64,000 bases of DNA, taken from positions 484,001-548,000 of the forward strand of contig NZ_CP046902.1 of assembly GCF_009789555.1 (NCBI RefSeq), written 5' to 3'. Made by a program: the position numbers and the translations under genes. The notes under the pieces were generated by a model. The model ran no database searches. It had not been told where the DNA came from and saw nothing but the letters and a program-made list of their open reading frames with translations. Position 1 is the first letter of the stretch; each line of letters opens with the position of its first letter. Positions 27,789 through 36,588 of the stretch are shown here, one piece after another. Source of the stretch: Stutzerimonas stutzeri (GTDB lineage: Bacteria > Pseudomonadota > Gammaproteobacteria > Pseudomonadales > Pseudomonadaceae).

Positions 27789-27899
27789 AAAAAACCCGCC
27801 GAAGCGGGTTTTTCCTGACCATTTCGAATCCGTTCGACTACCGTCCTGGCGTGGCCGATCATCCGTGATCCTGAGCGCGTCCTGCGCTTCAGAGTGGGT
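27789..27899 (-). ncRNA. RsmX/RsmY/RsmZ-like small RNA sequestering RsmA/CsrA
   Basis: The minus strand holds six GGA motifs within about 90 bases. Three are exposed in loops of perfect 5-bp stems: AGCGC-AGGAC-GCGCT, GATCA-CGGA-TGATC and TCGAA-CGGA-TTCGA. The other three (CAGGATC, GCCAGGACGG, TCAGGAAAAA) lie in linkers or weak stems. The RNA ends with AAAAACCCGC-CGAA-type stem and six Ts. Repeated A/C-GGA loops plus a terminator are the defining design of the Rsm RNAs that titrate RsmA/RsmE and relieve translational repression under GacS/GacA. No ORF fits the segment. Which family member it is cannot be told here; the 5' end is estimated from a -10-like element. Confidence 0.85.
27790..27813. 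terminator. Bidirectional intrinsic terminator
   Basis: AAAAACCCGC (27790-27799), loop CGAA, GCGGGTTTTT (27804-27813) form a perfect stem with T-runs on both strands. On the plus strand it ends the LysR transcript 110 bases after the stop codon; on the minus strand it ends the GGA-rich small RNA. Confidence 0.92.
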
Positions 27900-27901
27900 G
27901 T

Positions 27902-27970
27902 AGATTAATTATTCGAGACCCCGGAGTGAAGCGGCGAATGGCGATCTCTTTTGTAAGCCTTTCGCTATAG
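27902..27970 (-). promoter_or_regulatory. Promoter and candidate GacA upstream site of the small RNA
   Basis: Reading the minus strand, AATAAT (27913-27908) or TAATCT (27907-27902) could be the -10 element, with no clear -35, as expected for an activator-dependent promoter. CTTACA (27957-27952) is a perfect half of the GacA upstream activating sequence TGTAAG-N6-CTTACA; the other half, at the right spacing, reads TATAGC and matches 3 of 6. The site would be centred about 60 bases before the RNA start. Confidence 0.5.
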
Positions 27971-28290
27971 ATGCGTGGGCGTGGTGCGTCCCGACGGCTT
28001 GAGCAAAAACGGGCCTGAAGCGGAACGCACCGACTGCAGGGCGCGGTCGAGAGCGCTTTGACTGATCCGCCCGGATGCGCGGTCGCCCGATGCCCGACTC
28101 GCGCCACACAGCGGGCAGGCACACCACCGGATGCAGGCGGATCGCCAGGAAATTGCGCGTATTAGCTCTATGGCGCGGATCGACCAGGACACGCGTGTCG
28201 CCGCGACGGCCTTCCGAAAGACCCGACTGAGCGGAGCGCGGCAACGTCGCGATCCGGAGCGCTTGGGTGACGGTCGCGGCACTGCTGGAA
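27971..28290. other. Gap without a convincing gene
   Basis: About 320 bases separate the small RNA promoter from the HPF-family gene. Several frames are open here, but none begins with a ribosome-binding site or resembles a family, and the translations are Arg/Ser/Pro-rich like chance frames in GC-rich DNA. No tRNA fold, T-run terminator or further GGA-loop cluster was seen. Confidence 0.5.
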
Positions 28291-28292
28291 CG

Positions 28293-28311
28293 GCCCGGCA
28301 CGCCGCCGGGC
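28293..28311 (-). terminator. GC-rich hairpin after the HPF-family gene
   Basis: GCCCGGC (28293-28299) and GCCGGGC (28305-28311) form a 7-bp stem 7 bases downstream of the HPF-family stop codon. The minus strand has no T-run after it, so it is a weak or Rho-assisted end at best. Confidence 0.5.
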
Positions 28312-28318
28312 TCGGGCC

Positions 28319-28741
28319 CTAGCGGTCGAGTTCGTCCTGCTTTTCCAGGAATTCCTCCTCGAGCATGGCATCCTTGACGGCTTGTGGCTGCTCGTCTCGC
28401 AACGGGTCGTTGAGCTCGCCGCCGGACAGAACCTTGCTGTCCAGCTTGCCCATCACATGTTCGAGCGCATGGCGCATCTTTTCCGCCGCGCCATCGACCG
28501 CCAGCTGCAGCGATTCGGCCTTGTGGGTAACGGAAACCGCCTGGTAGCCCTTGGGCCGTGCCTCGATCTGGCAACGCTTGTCATCGGCGCCAGCCTTCTG
28601 CGCGTTCTCGTCGCTGACGTGCACCTCGACCCGGGTCAGGAAATCATCGAAGCGCTCCAGCCGCTCCTCTACGGTCGAACCCACCCATTCATGCAGCTCG
28701 ACACTACCGGGTATGTGATGGCTGTTGACTTGAACATGCAT
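28319..28741 (-). CDS. HPF/RaiA-family ribosome-associated protein
   Basis: The 140-residue protein has the ribosome-hibernation factor fold signature: MHVQVNSHHIPGSVELHEWV at the start, a basic-acidic ERLERFDDFLTRVEVHV segment, CQIEARPKG, and the VTHKAESLQLAVDGAAEKM helix. The C-terminal 35 residues are acidic. Proteins of this family bind the 30S subunit and limit translation in stationary phase. This one is distinct from the HPF normally encoded beside rpoN and may be a paralog. CAGGAG lies 8 bases before the ATG. It stands alone on its strand, next to the Rsm-like small RNA. Confidence 0.88.
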   Translation of the reverse strand: MHVQVNSHHIPGSVELHEWVGSTVEERLERFDDFLTRVEVHVSDENAQKAGADDKRCQIEARPKGYQAVSVTHKAESLQLAVDGAAEKMRHALEHVMGKLDSKVLSGGELNDPLRDEQPQAVKDAMLEEEFLEKQDELDR

Positions 28742-28898
28742 GCGACTACTCCTGATTGATGGCGTATCTACACAGATTCGAGGCGTCTGGACCGTCGAGG
28801 TTCAGCAGCTTCGTCTGATCGGATTGTCACACCGGTGCGGTCGCCACGCCTGACCCAGATCAGTGAATCGCCGCCAGCCGCGGGGGCCGCACGAGGCG

Positions 28899-30230
28899 CT
28901 AACCACGCTCAGCCATCGCTGCCGCGCTGGAACGGTCGGCGCGTGCGCCCAGAAACCAGCCCACGGCACCCCAGACCCCGGCACAGACGGCACCGACCAG
29001 CGCCACCAGCGCCGCGCCCTGGCCGAGGCTGTCGAGCAGGCTCTTGGCCCATCCGCTCAACGCATCGCCGCCGCGATAGACCACCGTGTCGATGAAGTTC
29101 TTCACCTTGTATTTGCTCTCTGCGTCCAGCGGGGCGAACAGCATTTCCCGCCCAGGACGAACGAAGGCGTACTCGCCGATCCTGCGCACGATCATGACCG
29201 CCGCCAGAACGGCGAAGGTCGGAGCCAGTGCCAGGCCGACGAAGCCCAGGCAAACCAGTGCCGGCACGGCCGTGAGCAGTACCCGCACACCGAGGCGTTG
29301 GGCAATGTGTCCGGTGATGAACAGCTGAGACAGCAGCGCACCGGCCTGGACCACGAAATCGATGACGCCGAATACCCGCACCTGCTCGGATCGGTCCTCG
29401 AACAGCTCGGCGACCAGTCGCGCCTGCTCGAAATAAAGAAAGGTGCTGGCCGTGGTCAGCAGAAGGACGAACACGGCGATGCCCATCAGATAGCGCGAAC
29501 CGAGTACCCGCGTGAGTCCGCTGAAGGGATTGCCAGCCACCGGTCGGCGAGGGCTTTCGGCCGTTTCGGCGCCGGGTCGGCCCGCGCCAAGCACCTCGCG
29601 CCAGGCCATCAGGTAATGCTTGAGCGCTACGGCAACGGCCAGCAGCAGCGCCGCCAGCAGCATCAGGCCGAACTGCCCCAGCAGCCCCACCAGCAATGCA
29701 CTCATGGCAGGCCCGAACAGGCCGCCGACGCTGGCGCCCGCCGCGATGAACGCAAACAGGCGACGGGCCTGCGGCGCATCGAACACGTCGGCCATCAGAC
29801 TCCACGCCACGGACACCACGAACAGGTTGTAGACCGATATCCACACGTAGAACACCCGCGCCAGCCAGAGGCTGTCGCGCAGCACGTAGAACAAGCCGGC
29901 GAACAGCATCAGGTTGAGGCAGAAGAAGCCGTATACCCAATCGATGTAGTGAATGCGCGCCACCCGTGAGTTGAGCCAGGCGAACAGCGGCACCGCCAGC
30001 AACATGGCGAAGAAGGTGGCGGTGAATAACCATTGCAGGTTGTCGACACCGCCCTGAATGCCCATCGATTCGCGGATCGGCCGCAGCATGAAGTAGCCTG
30101 TGAACAGGCAGAAAAACAGCCCGAACCCTGCCAACGCCGCGCGCAGCTCTCCGGGACGGGCGTTGATCGATGTGCAAAATCGCGTAACCAGATCTGCGAG
30201 CACGCGGCCTCCCGTCGGCTTCGATCCCAA
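28899..30230 (-). CDS. MFS-type carrier related to NTP/NDP translocases
   Basis: The 443-residue protein has about 12 membrane segments. FMLRPIRESMGIQGG in the first loop and KYKVKNFIDTVVYRGGDAL in a late loop resemble the conserved parts of bacterial ATP/ADP translocase-like carriers rather than drug exporters. The cargo in free-living pseudomonads is not established. The C-terminus ends in a cytoplasmic tail. The gene follows an aldo/keto reductase gene on the same strand, 18 bases away, and may be co-transcribed. The start codon choice is uncertain because no strong ribosome-binding site is seen. Confidence 0.8.
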   Translation of the reverse strand: MGSKPTGGRVLADLVTRFCTSINARPGELRAALAGFGLFFCLFTGYFMLRPIRESMGIQGGVDNLQWLFTATFFAMLLAVPLFAWLNSRVARIHYIDWVYGFFCLNLMLFAGLFYVLRDSLWLARVFYVWISVYNLFVVSVAWSLMADVFDAPQARRLFAFIAAGASVGGLFGPAMSALLVGLLGQFGLMLLAALLLAVAVALKHYLMAWREVLGAGRPGAETAESPRRPVAGNPFSGLTRVLGSRYLMGIAVFVLLLTTASTFLYFEQARLVAELFEDRSEQVRVFGVIDFVVQAGALLSQLFITGHIAQRLGVRVLLTAVPALVCLGFVGLALAPTFAVLAAVMIVRRIGEYAFVRPGREMLFAPLDAESKYKVKNFIDTVVYRGGDALSGWAKSLLDSLGQGAALVALVGAVCAGVWGAVGWFLGARADRSSAAAMAERG

Positions 30231-30248
30231 GCGGCCTTACCGCAGCAA

Positions 30249-31166
30249 TCAGCTGAAGGCGTCGATGATCAGCCGCCGTTGCCGCTCATCCGGCAAACGG
30301 CCCTGCCCCGCCATGAGGTTGTCGGCCATGTAACGCGGATTGGAGGTCGCCGGGATCACGGCGGTAACTGCCGGCGCGGCGAGGATGAACTTGAGCAGCA
30401 GCTGCGCCCAGGAACTGGCATCGATTTCGGCCGCCCAGTCGGGCAGTGGCATGCCCCTGACCCGCGAAAGGAGGTTGCCACGGGTAAAGGGTCGATTGAT
30501 CAGCGTGGCGATGCCCTTGTCGGCGCAATAGGGCAACAGCCCCTTCTCGGCATTGCGCTCGCCGACCGAATAGTTGAACTGGACGAAGTCGACAGGCTCC
30601 TTCTCGAGCACATCGAGCAAGCGCTCATGCGCCGACTCCAGGTAGTGAGTGATACCGATGTAACGAATGCGACCCGCCTCCTTCAGCTCGCGCAGCACAC
30701 CGAGCTGTGTGTGGGTGTCCTGCAGGTTGTGCACTTGCACCAGATCGATGCTGTCGGTCTGCAGCGCCTGGAACCCCGCCTCGATCTGCGCCAGACCGCG
30801 CTCGCGTCCCGTGGAGGACACCTTGGTCGCCAGGAACACCCGCTCACGGGCGTTCTGTTGCCGCACCAGCTCGCCCACCACGCGATCGGCATTGCCATAG
30901 CTCGGGGCGGTGTCGATCACCCGCGCACCGCCTTCTGCGAATACCCGCAGCACATCGAGCAGTGCGCTCATCTCGGCATCATCGAGGCCGACATCATGGG
31001 TGCGCGAGGTGCCCAGCCCGATCACCGGCAGCTTCTCACCCGAAACGGGTATCGGCCGCATGTGCAACGATTGCGAAGCCCGCGTGACCGTTGGCATCAA
31101 TGGCCCAAGGGCGGCGATCGCCGTCAGCACGGCGGTACGGTGAAGAAGCTGGCGGCGCGTCTGCAT
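30249..31166 (-). CDS. Exported aldo/keto reductase
   Basis: The 305-residue protein has the aldo/keto reductase catalytic tetrad Asp85, Tyr90 (DTAPSYG), Lys115 (ATKVS) and His146 (VQVHNLQ). It reduces aldehydes or ketones with NADPH. The N-terminus carries a twin-arginine-like signal (TRRQLLHRTAVLTAIAAL), suggesting Tat export, which is unusual for an NADPH enzyme but seen in several Pseudomonas members. The ATG with GGAGA upstream was chosen, 34 codons inside the longest frame. The substrate is unknown. Confidence 0.88.
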   Translation of the reverse strand: MQTRRQLLHRTAVLTAIAALGPLMPTVTRASQSLHMRPIPVSGEKLPVIGLGTSRTHDVGLDDAEMSALLDVLRVFAEGGARVIDTAPSYGNADRVVGELVRQQNARERVFLATKVSSTGRERGLAQIEAGFQALQTDSIDLVQVHNLQDTHTQLGVLRELKEAGRIRYIGITHYLESAHERLLDVLEKEPVDFVQFNYSVGERNAEKGLLPYCADKGIATLINRPFTRGNLLSRVRGMPLPDWAAEIDASSWAQLLLKFILAAPAVTAVIPATSNPRYMADNLMAGQGRLPDERQRRLIIDAFS

Positions 31167-31434
31167 GAGCGGATTCTCCAATTCGTGGCGACGACGACGC
31201 TTGAGTATGGTCGACCTGCGCCGATGCATCGGCGCGTGCCCCGTCCAGAGCTTTTCCGTTTGTTTCAAAAGGCTGCCAGACGGGCGTCGATGGCGACCCG
31301 GACGGTTTTACGCGGCGCAGACGCCGCAATGCTGGCAAATAGCCTGCATTTCAGGTCTACTTTACGGGCGCAACGGCTACTACATTGCGCCCGCCCGCAG
31401 GTGGCGGTGCAGGTTCGCAACAGATCGAGACACA

Positions 31435-31674
31435 ATGCCCAGCCATCCGCCCAAACCCAACCAACCGTTATCGGCGCCGCAGCCCGAACCCCGGGACCGA
31501 GCTGCCCGACCACTCGAGACCCAGCGGCGGCGCCGCCAGAAACTGGTCAGCCTGGCCTACACGCTTGGTCTTTTGTTGGTATTCATCGTCAGCCTGCTTT
31601 TATTGCCCGCCGACACCGGCCTCGGCAAGGTGCTGCGCGGCGCGCCGGGGGCGGGACCGATCGTTTCCCAATAG
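31435..31674 (+). CDS. Small single-pass membrane protein (hypothetical)
   Basis: The 79-residue frame has a Pro/Arg-rich cytoplasmic-looking start, a basic patch (QRRRRQKL) and one strong membrane segment (about residues 38-57, ending LLLLP), then a short tail. The positive-inside rule predicts the N-terminus in the cytoplasm. A GAG-type ribosome-binding site is weak. No family is recognised. The ordered basic-then-hydrophobic layout makes it more likely a gene than a chance frame, but this is not certain. Confidence 0.5.
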   Translation: MPSHPPKPNQPLSAPQPEPRDRAARPLETQRRRRQKLVSLAYTLGLLLVFIVSLLLLPADTGLGKVLRGAPGAGPIVSQ

Positions 31675-31707
31675 GTGCCCCGGCAGTGCCTGCCAGGGCC
31701 ACTCGCT

Positions 31708-33342
31708 TCAGACGCGAAACCGACCGACCAGTGTCGCAAGCCGTTGCGATAGCCCGGAGAGCTGCTGGCTGGCACGCATCCCCTGGGCGGAGTTGGCGGC
31801 GGCATCGTTGGACACATCACGGATATCGGTGATGTTCCGCGCGACCTCTTCGGTCACGCTGCTCTGCTCCTCGCAGGCCGCCGCGATCTGCGCGGCCATG
31901 TCGTTGATGCGCTGCACCGCGAGCGTTGTGTCAGCCAGTACCTGGTCGACGCCGCTCGCGCGCTCGACACTGTCGCGGGCGATGCCGCTTCCCACCTGCA
32001 TCGCCTGGACAGCCTTGCCCACGCCGTCCTGAAGGCGCGCGATGCGAACCTGAATGTCTCGGGTCGATTCCTGGGTCCGCGCAGCCAACGCCCTCACCTC
32101 GTCGGCCACCACCGCAAAACCTCGCCCTTGCTCACCGGCACGCGCGGCCTCGATGGCGGCGTTGAGTGCCAGTAGATTGGTCTGCTCGGCAATGCCGCGA
32201 ATCACATCCAGGACCGCCCCGATGCTGGACGCCTCCTGCGCCAACGCCTCGATCGTGCGGGCGGCACCTTCCACTTCCCCGGCAAGCTGGCGAATCGACT
32301 GAATGGTGTCGCTGACCACCGCGGCGGCCTTGCGCGACTGAATCTCGGCCTGGCCCGCGGCATCGGAGGCGTTCTGTGCATTGAGCGCAACCTCATGCAC
32401 GGCGGCGCTCATTTCGGTGGCGGCGGTGCTGACCTGGTCGACGGCTGCATGCTCACTGCTGATCAGCCGGTCATTGCTCGCGGCCATGTCCGCCATGCCC
32501 CGCGCCGCGCCCTCGATGTCGGCGGTGACCCGTCCAACGTCGGCGATCAGTGGCTGCAGCTTGTCTAGAAAACCGTTGAAGGCATCGCCGAGCTGGCCCA
32601 GCTCATCGGCCGAACGCACCTCCAGCCTGTCCCGCAGATCACCGTCGCCTTCGGCAATCTGGTGCATGCGCTCAAGCAACCGTCGCAACGGCCGCAACAC
32701 CACCAGCGGTAGCCCGAGCACGAGCAGCACGCAGCCGAGCAGGCCGGCGCTCAGAACCATCGCCTGTTGCCTGGCCGTTGCCGCCCCCTCGGCAATCGCC
32801 GCCTCGCCTTCCCTGGCGGCGGCCTGGTCTTCAAGCTCGCCCAGTTTATCGATGGCATCGCGCATGGCATCGAAGCGCGCTTCGCTGTCACCGAAGCTCA
32901 GCGCGCTGGCCGCCAGCGGGTCAAGGTCGACCTGATCGATGACACGCCGCGAGACGTCCGCCCATTGCCGGAATCCACGGTTGAATTGCTCGACCAGCGC
33001 GAGCGCCTCGCTGCTCGGCTGTTTGGCGGCGTATGCCTGGACGCGCTCATAGGCCTGCCGGAGATTTTCGGCATGGCTGTCGTGCAGTTCCTGCCGGTAT
33101 TCGCCAGCATCGCTGTCGAGCATGCTGCGCTCGGCAATGAACGCCTGGTACAGGTCTCGGTCGGCATTGAGCAGCAAGCTGATGGCAGGCAAGTGCCGCG
33201 TCGCCAACCGCTGGCTGGACTCTGCGACGTGCTCGATACCGCGCATGCCGAAGACGCCCATCAGCATCAGCAGCAGGGCCAGAACACCTATCGGCAGGGT
33301 GATTTTCCAGCGGAAACCGAGATCGGCGAGAACGCGGGGCAT
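31708..33342 (-). CDS. Methyl-accepting chemotaxis protein
   Basis: The 544-residue receptor has membrane segments at about residues 12-33 and 193-215 around a four-helix-bundle-like periplasmic sensor (about 34-190). A HAMP domain and a long coiled signalling domain follow. The conserved hairpin tip IRGIAEQTNLLALNAAIEAA begins at residue 381 and is followed by VVADEVRALA. It should bind a small molecule outside and control CheA within. An ATG with AAGGAG 7 bases upstream was chosen over one 13 codons earlier. No CheR-docking pentapeptide is seen at the C-terminus (ends GRFRV). Confidence 0.95.
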   Translation of the reverse strand: MPRVLADLGFRWKITLPIGVLALLLMLMGVFGMRGIEHVAESSQRLATRHLPAISLLLNADRDLYQAFIAERSMLDSDAGEYRQELHDSHAENLRQAYERVQAYAAKQPSSEALALVEQFNRGFRQWADVSRRVIDQVDLDPLAASALSFGDSEARFDAMRDAIDKLGELEDQAAAREGEAAIAEGAATARQQAMVLSAGLLGCVLLVLGLPLVVLRPLRRLLERMHQIAEGDGDLRDRLEVRSADELGQLGDAFNGFLDKLQPLIADVGRVTADIEGAARGMADMAASNDRLISSEHAAVDQVSTAATEMSAAVHEVALNAQNASDAAGQAEIQSRKAAAVVSDTIQSIRQLAGEVEGAARTIEALAQEASSIGAVLDVIRGIAEQTNLLALNAAIEAARAGEQGRGFAVVADEVRALAARTQESTRDIQVRIARLQDGVGKAVQAMQVGSGIARDSVERASGVDQVLADTTLAVQRINDMAAQIAAACEEQSSVTEEVARNITDIRDVSNDAAANSAQGMRASQQLSGLSQRLATLVGRFRV

Positions 33343-33692
33343 GGCGGCGCTCCTTTGAGGGGGTGTCTGGCTATCGGCCATTTCCCCAACCGCAAGAGGC
33401 CGCTGGTCGACTGTTCCATGCGCTCGGCAAGCGCACCTTCGGCCCGGAACACCGGCACGCTGATGCCGCAGAGAAACGTGTCAGCACCGCGGAGCCGCCA
33501 GCACAGGCAGCAAGGCAAGCGCGACGGCGAGACATTTCAATCAATGACGCTCATTGGAATCGACAATTATCGTTAGCAGGCTTACTACTTCTACGATGAC
33601 CGGGTTCCTGAATACAACCATAAGCGAAGCCGGATCGGGTGATGCGGCTTGTGAACAGGACAGACATACGAACCAGAAACAGGATGCTTGCC
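33343..33692. other. 350-base divergent promoter region with a 15-base palindrome
   Basis: No supported gene lies between the chemoreceptor and the DUF2790 gene. The sequence becomes AT-rich near 33536-33640 and holds CAATGA-CGC-TCATTG (33542-33556), a perfect 6-bp-arm inverted repeat suited to a dimeric regulator. A nearby GACAATTATCG stretch faintly recalls a Fur box but does not match well. Confidence 0.45.
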
Positions 33693-33941
33693 ATGCGCTT
33701 TACCCTAGCGACCTCTGCCCTTTTGCTCTCCTTCGCCTCGCTCGTTCATGCCAATAGCGGCGAACCGGAAACCTACACGTACGGCACCAAGGTCGATATC
33801 GCCTCGGTCCTGTCGATCAAAGTCGAGCCGACCCCTTATTGCGAAGTCACCGACGCGGTCATGACGTACCGCGACTCCGCGGGCGAGGTGCGCAAGCTGT
33901 CGTATCGGACCCTGGCCGACACCTGCAAGAACCAGAACTGA
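33693..33941 (+). CDS. DUF2790 family small exported protein
   Basis: The 82-residue protein has a signal peptide (cleavage after VHA, near residue 19). Its mature part contains YCEVTDAVMTYRDSAGEVRKLSYRT and a final Cys, the DUF2790 pattern with two cysteines likely disulfide-bonded in the periplasm. DUF2790 proteins are small and almost confined to pseudomonads; some are reported in metal-stress responses, so the role is open. The ATG with AGGA 9 bases upstream was chosen over earlier ATGs without one. Confidence 0.82.
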   Translation: MRFTLATSALLLSFASLVHANSGEPETYTYGTKVDIASVLSIKVEPTPYCEVTDAVMTYRDSAGEVRKLSYRTLADTCKNQN

Positions 33942-34074
33942 AAGGCGGTATCCCCCGCTCGGCGAATTGCGGCCAGAGGCCGCAACCCAGGGGTCGAACA
34001 GTCAGGAACGAGCAGGTTGGCGTGACTGATCCCTGGCCCAGCCGGCCTACCCCAACGGTGCAAGCCGACCGACC

Positions 34075-34112
34075 GTCAAAACGAGGTGCCCTCTCGGGTG
34101 CCCCGTTTTGAC
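34075..34112. terminator. Hairpin between DUF2790 and nitroreductase genes
   Basis: GTCAAAACG (34075-34083) pairs with CGTTTTGAC (34104-34112), with further pairing of GCCC and GGGT inside. It lies between two converging genes, 4 bases from the nitroreductase stop, and its stem supplies T-runs on both strands. Confidence 0.75.
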
Positions 34113-34116
34113 CTGG

Positions 34117-34719
34117 TCAGAAGCGATCGCGGATGATCACCTCGTCGAACGGCAGCTTGCCGACACGAGGTTTCGGCTCGACGGTGCGCTTGCCCACCGC
34201 GACCATCATGGCAATGACATGGTTGTCCGGCAGGTTGATCAGTTTGCCCACCGCCTCGAAATCGAAGCCGTCCATCGGGCAGGAGTCCAGGCCCTTGCCC
34301 CGTGCGGCGAGCATCAGCGTCTGCGCCATCAGGCCGCAGCTGCGCATGGCTTCGTCACGCTGCACCTGGGGTTTGTCGCGGTAGTAGGTATCGATCGCGC
34401 CGGCCATGTAATCCTGCACGTCCGGCGGCGTGCCCTCCCAGACCCGACGCACATTCTTCTCCCAGCTATCGACCTGCGCGCAGACCACCACCAGCATCGA
34501 GGCATCGGTCATCTGCGCCTGGTTCCAGCCCACCTCGCGAATCTGCGCGCGCAGCGCCGGATCGCTGACTTCAACGAAACGAACGTGCTGAAGATTGAAC
34601 GCCGACGGCGCCAGCAATGCCAGTTGCAGCAGCTCGTTCTTTTCTTCCTGGCTCAGCTGGAAGTTCGGGTCGTAGGCTTTGACGGCGCGGCGTGTCTGGA
34701 TGGCTTCTTCGATATGCAT
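34117..34719 (-). CDS. Nitroreductase family protein
   Basis: The 200-residue flavoprotein has the nitroreductase N-terminus (MHIEEAIQTRRAVKAYDPN) with the FMN phosphate-binding arginines, LLAPSAFNLQHVRFVEV, and the GLDSCPMDGFD segment of NfsB-like enzymes. It should reduce nitroaromatics or quinones with NAD(P)H. The natural substrate is unknown. A start with GGAG upstream was used, 44 codons within the longest frame. Confidence 0.9.
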   Translation of the reverse strand: MHIEEAIQTRRAVKAYDPNFQLSQEEKNELLQLALLAPSAFNLQHVRFVEVSDPALRAQIREVGWNQAQMTDASMLVVVCAQVDSWEKNVRRVWEGTPPDVQDYMAGAIDTYYRDKPQVQRDEAMRSCGLMAQTLMLAARGKGLDSCPMDGFDFEAVGKLINLPDNHVIAMMVAVGKRTVEPKPRVGKLPFDEVIIRDRF

Positions 34720-34852
34720 GAACGGCTCCACGGGCTGGAAAGGGGATGGCCATGCTAAGCGCAGTGGATTGATCGAATCCATGCGTCTTTCTCGATGGGA
34801 TTCATCATCTACGTCGATCCCTAGCGCAGGCAAACCCCGATGCGCGCCCACG

Positions 34853-34879
34853 AAAAAGCCGCCCGAAGGCGGCTTTTTT
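34853..34879. terminator. Intrinsic terminator of pckA
   Basis: AAAAAGCCGCC (34853-34863), loop CGAA, GGCGGCTTTTT (34868-34878) form a perfect 11-bp stem. On the minus strand the run of Ts follows the stem 14 bases after the pckA stop. The plus strand also has six Ts, so it works in both directions. Confidence 0.92.
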
Positions 34880-34892
34880 CATGCAGCGGGGC

Positions 34893-36434
<1,542 letters not shown>

Positions 36435-36444
36435 GAGTTCCCCG

Positions 36445-36523
36445 TCGGCCCTGGGCCGATTCCTCCATGCTGTTGTAGCCCGCCCGAAGGGGGACTACAT
36501 CGAAAAAAGTGCGCGCGATTATG
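36445..36523 (-). promoter_or_regulatory. pckA promoter and structured leader
   Basis: The minus strand has CATAAT (36523-36518), a near-consensus -10, giving a start near 36511 and a 77-base leader. Two hairpins follow: TGTAG...CTACA with a C/G-rich core (36474-36499) and TCGGCCC-T-GGGCCGA (36445-36459), the latter ending just before the GGGGA ribosome-binding site. The second could occlude or pause the ribosome. Confidence 0.45.
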
Positions 36524-36588
36524 ACAGAAAAGGCGCTGCGCTGGGTATGAGCCCGTGATGGCGAAAAGGTTCCTGGCAGCCAAAGCCT

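Noticed and set aside
27909..28574. 221-codon minus-strand frame between the small RNA and HPF-family gene
   Set aside because: Overlaps the HPF-family gene in another frame and ends near the small RNA promoter; composition is like chance frames.
30033..31832. 599-codon plus-strand frame
   Set aside because: Runs across the aldo/keto reductase, gap and chemoreceptor end on the other strand, so cannot be a coherent protein.
33542..33580. Possible Fur box near GACAATTATCG
   Set aside because: Only one hexamer of the three-hexamer Fur pattern fits; the rest diverges.
34720..34851. N-terminal extension of the nitroreductase
   Set aside because: The 44 extra residues do not resemble the family, and a good ribosome-binding site precedes the inner ATG.
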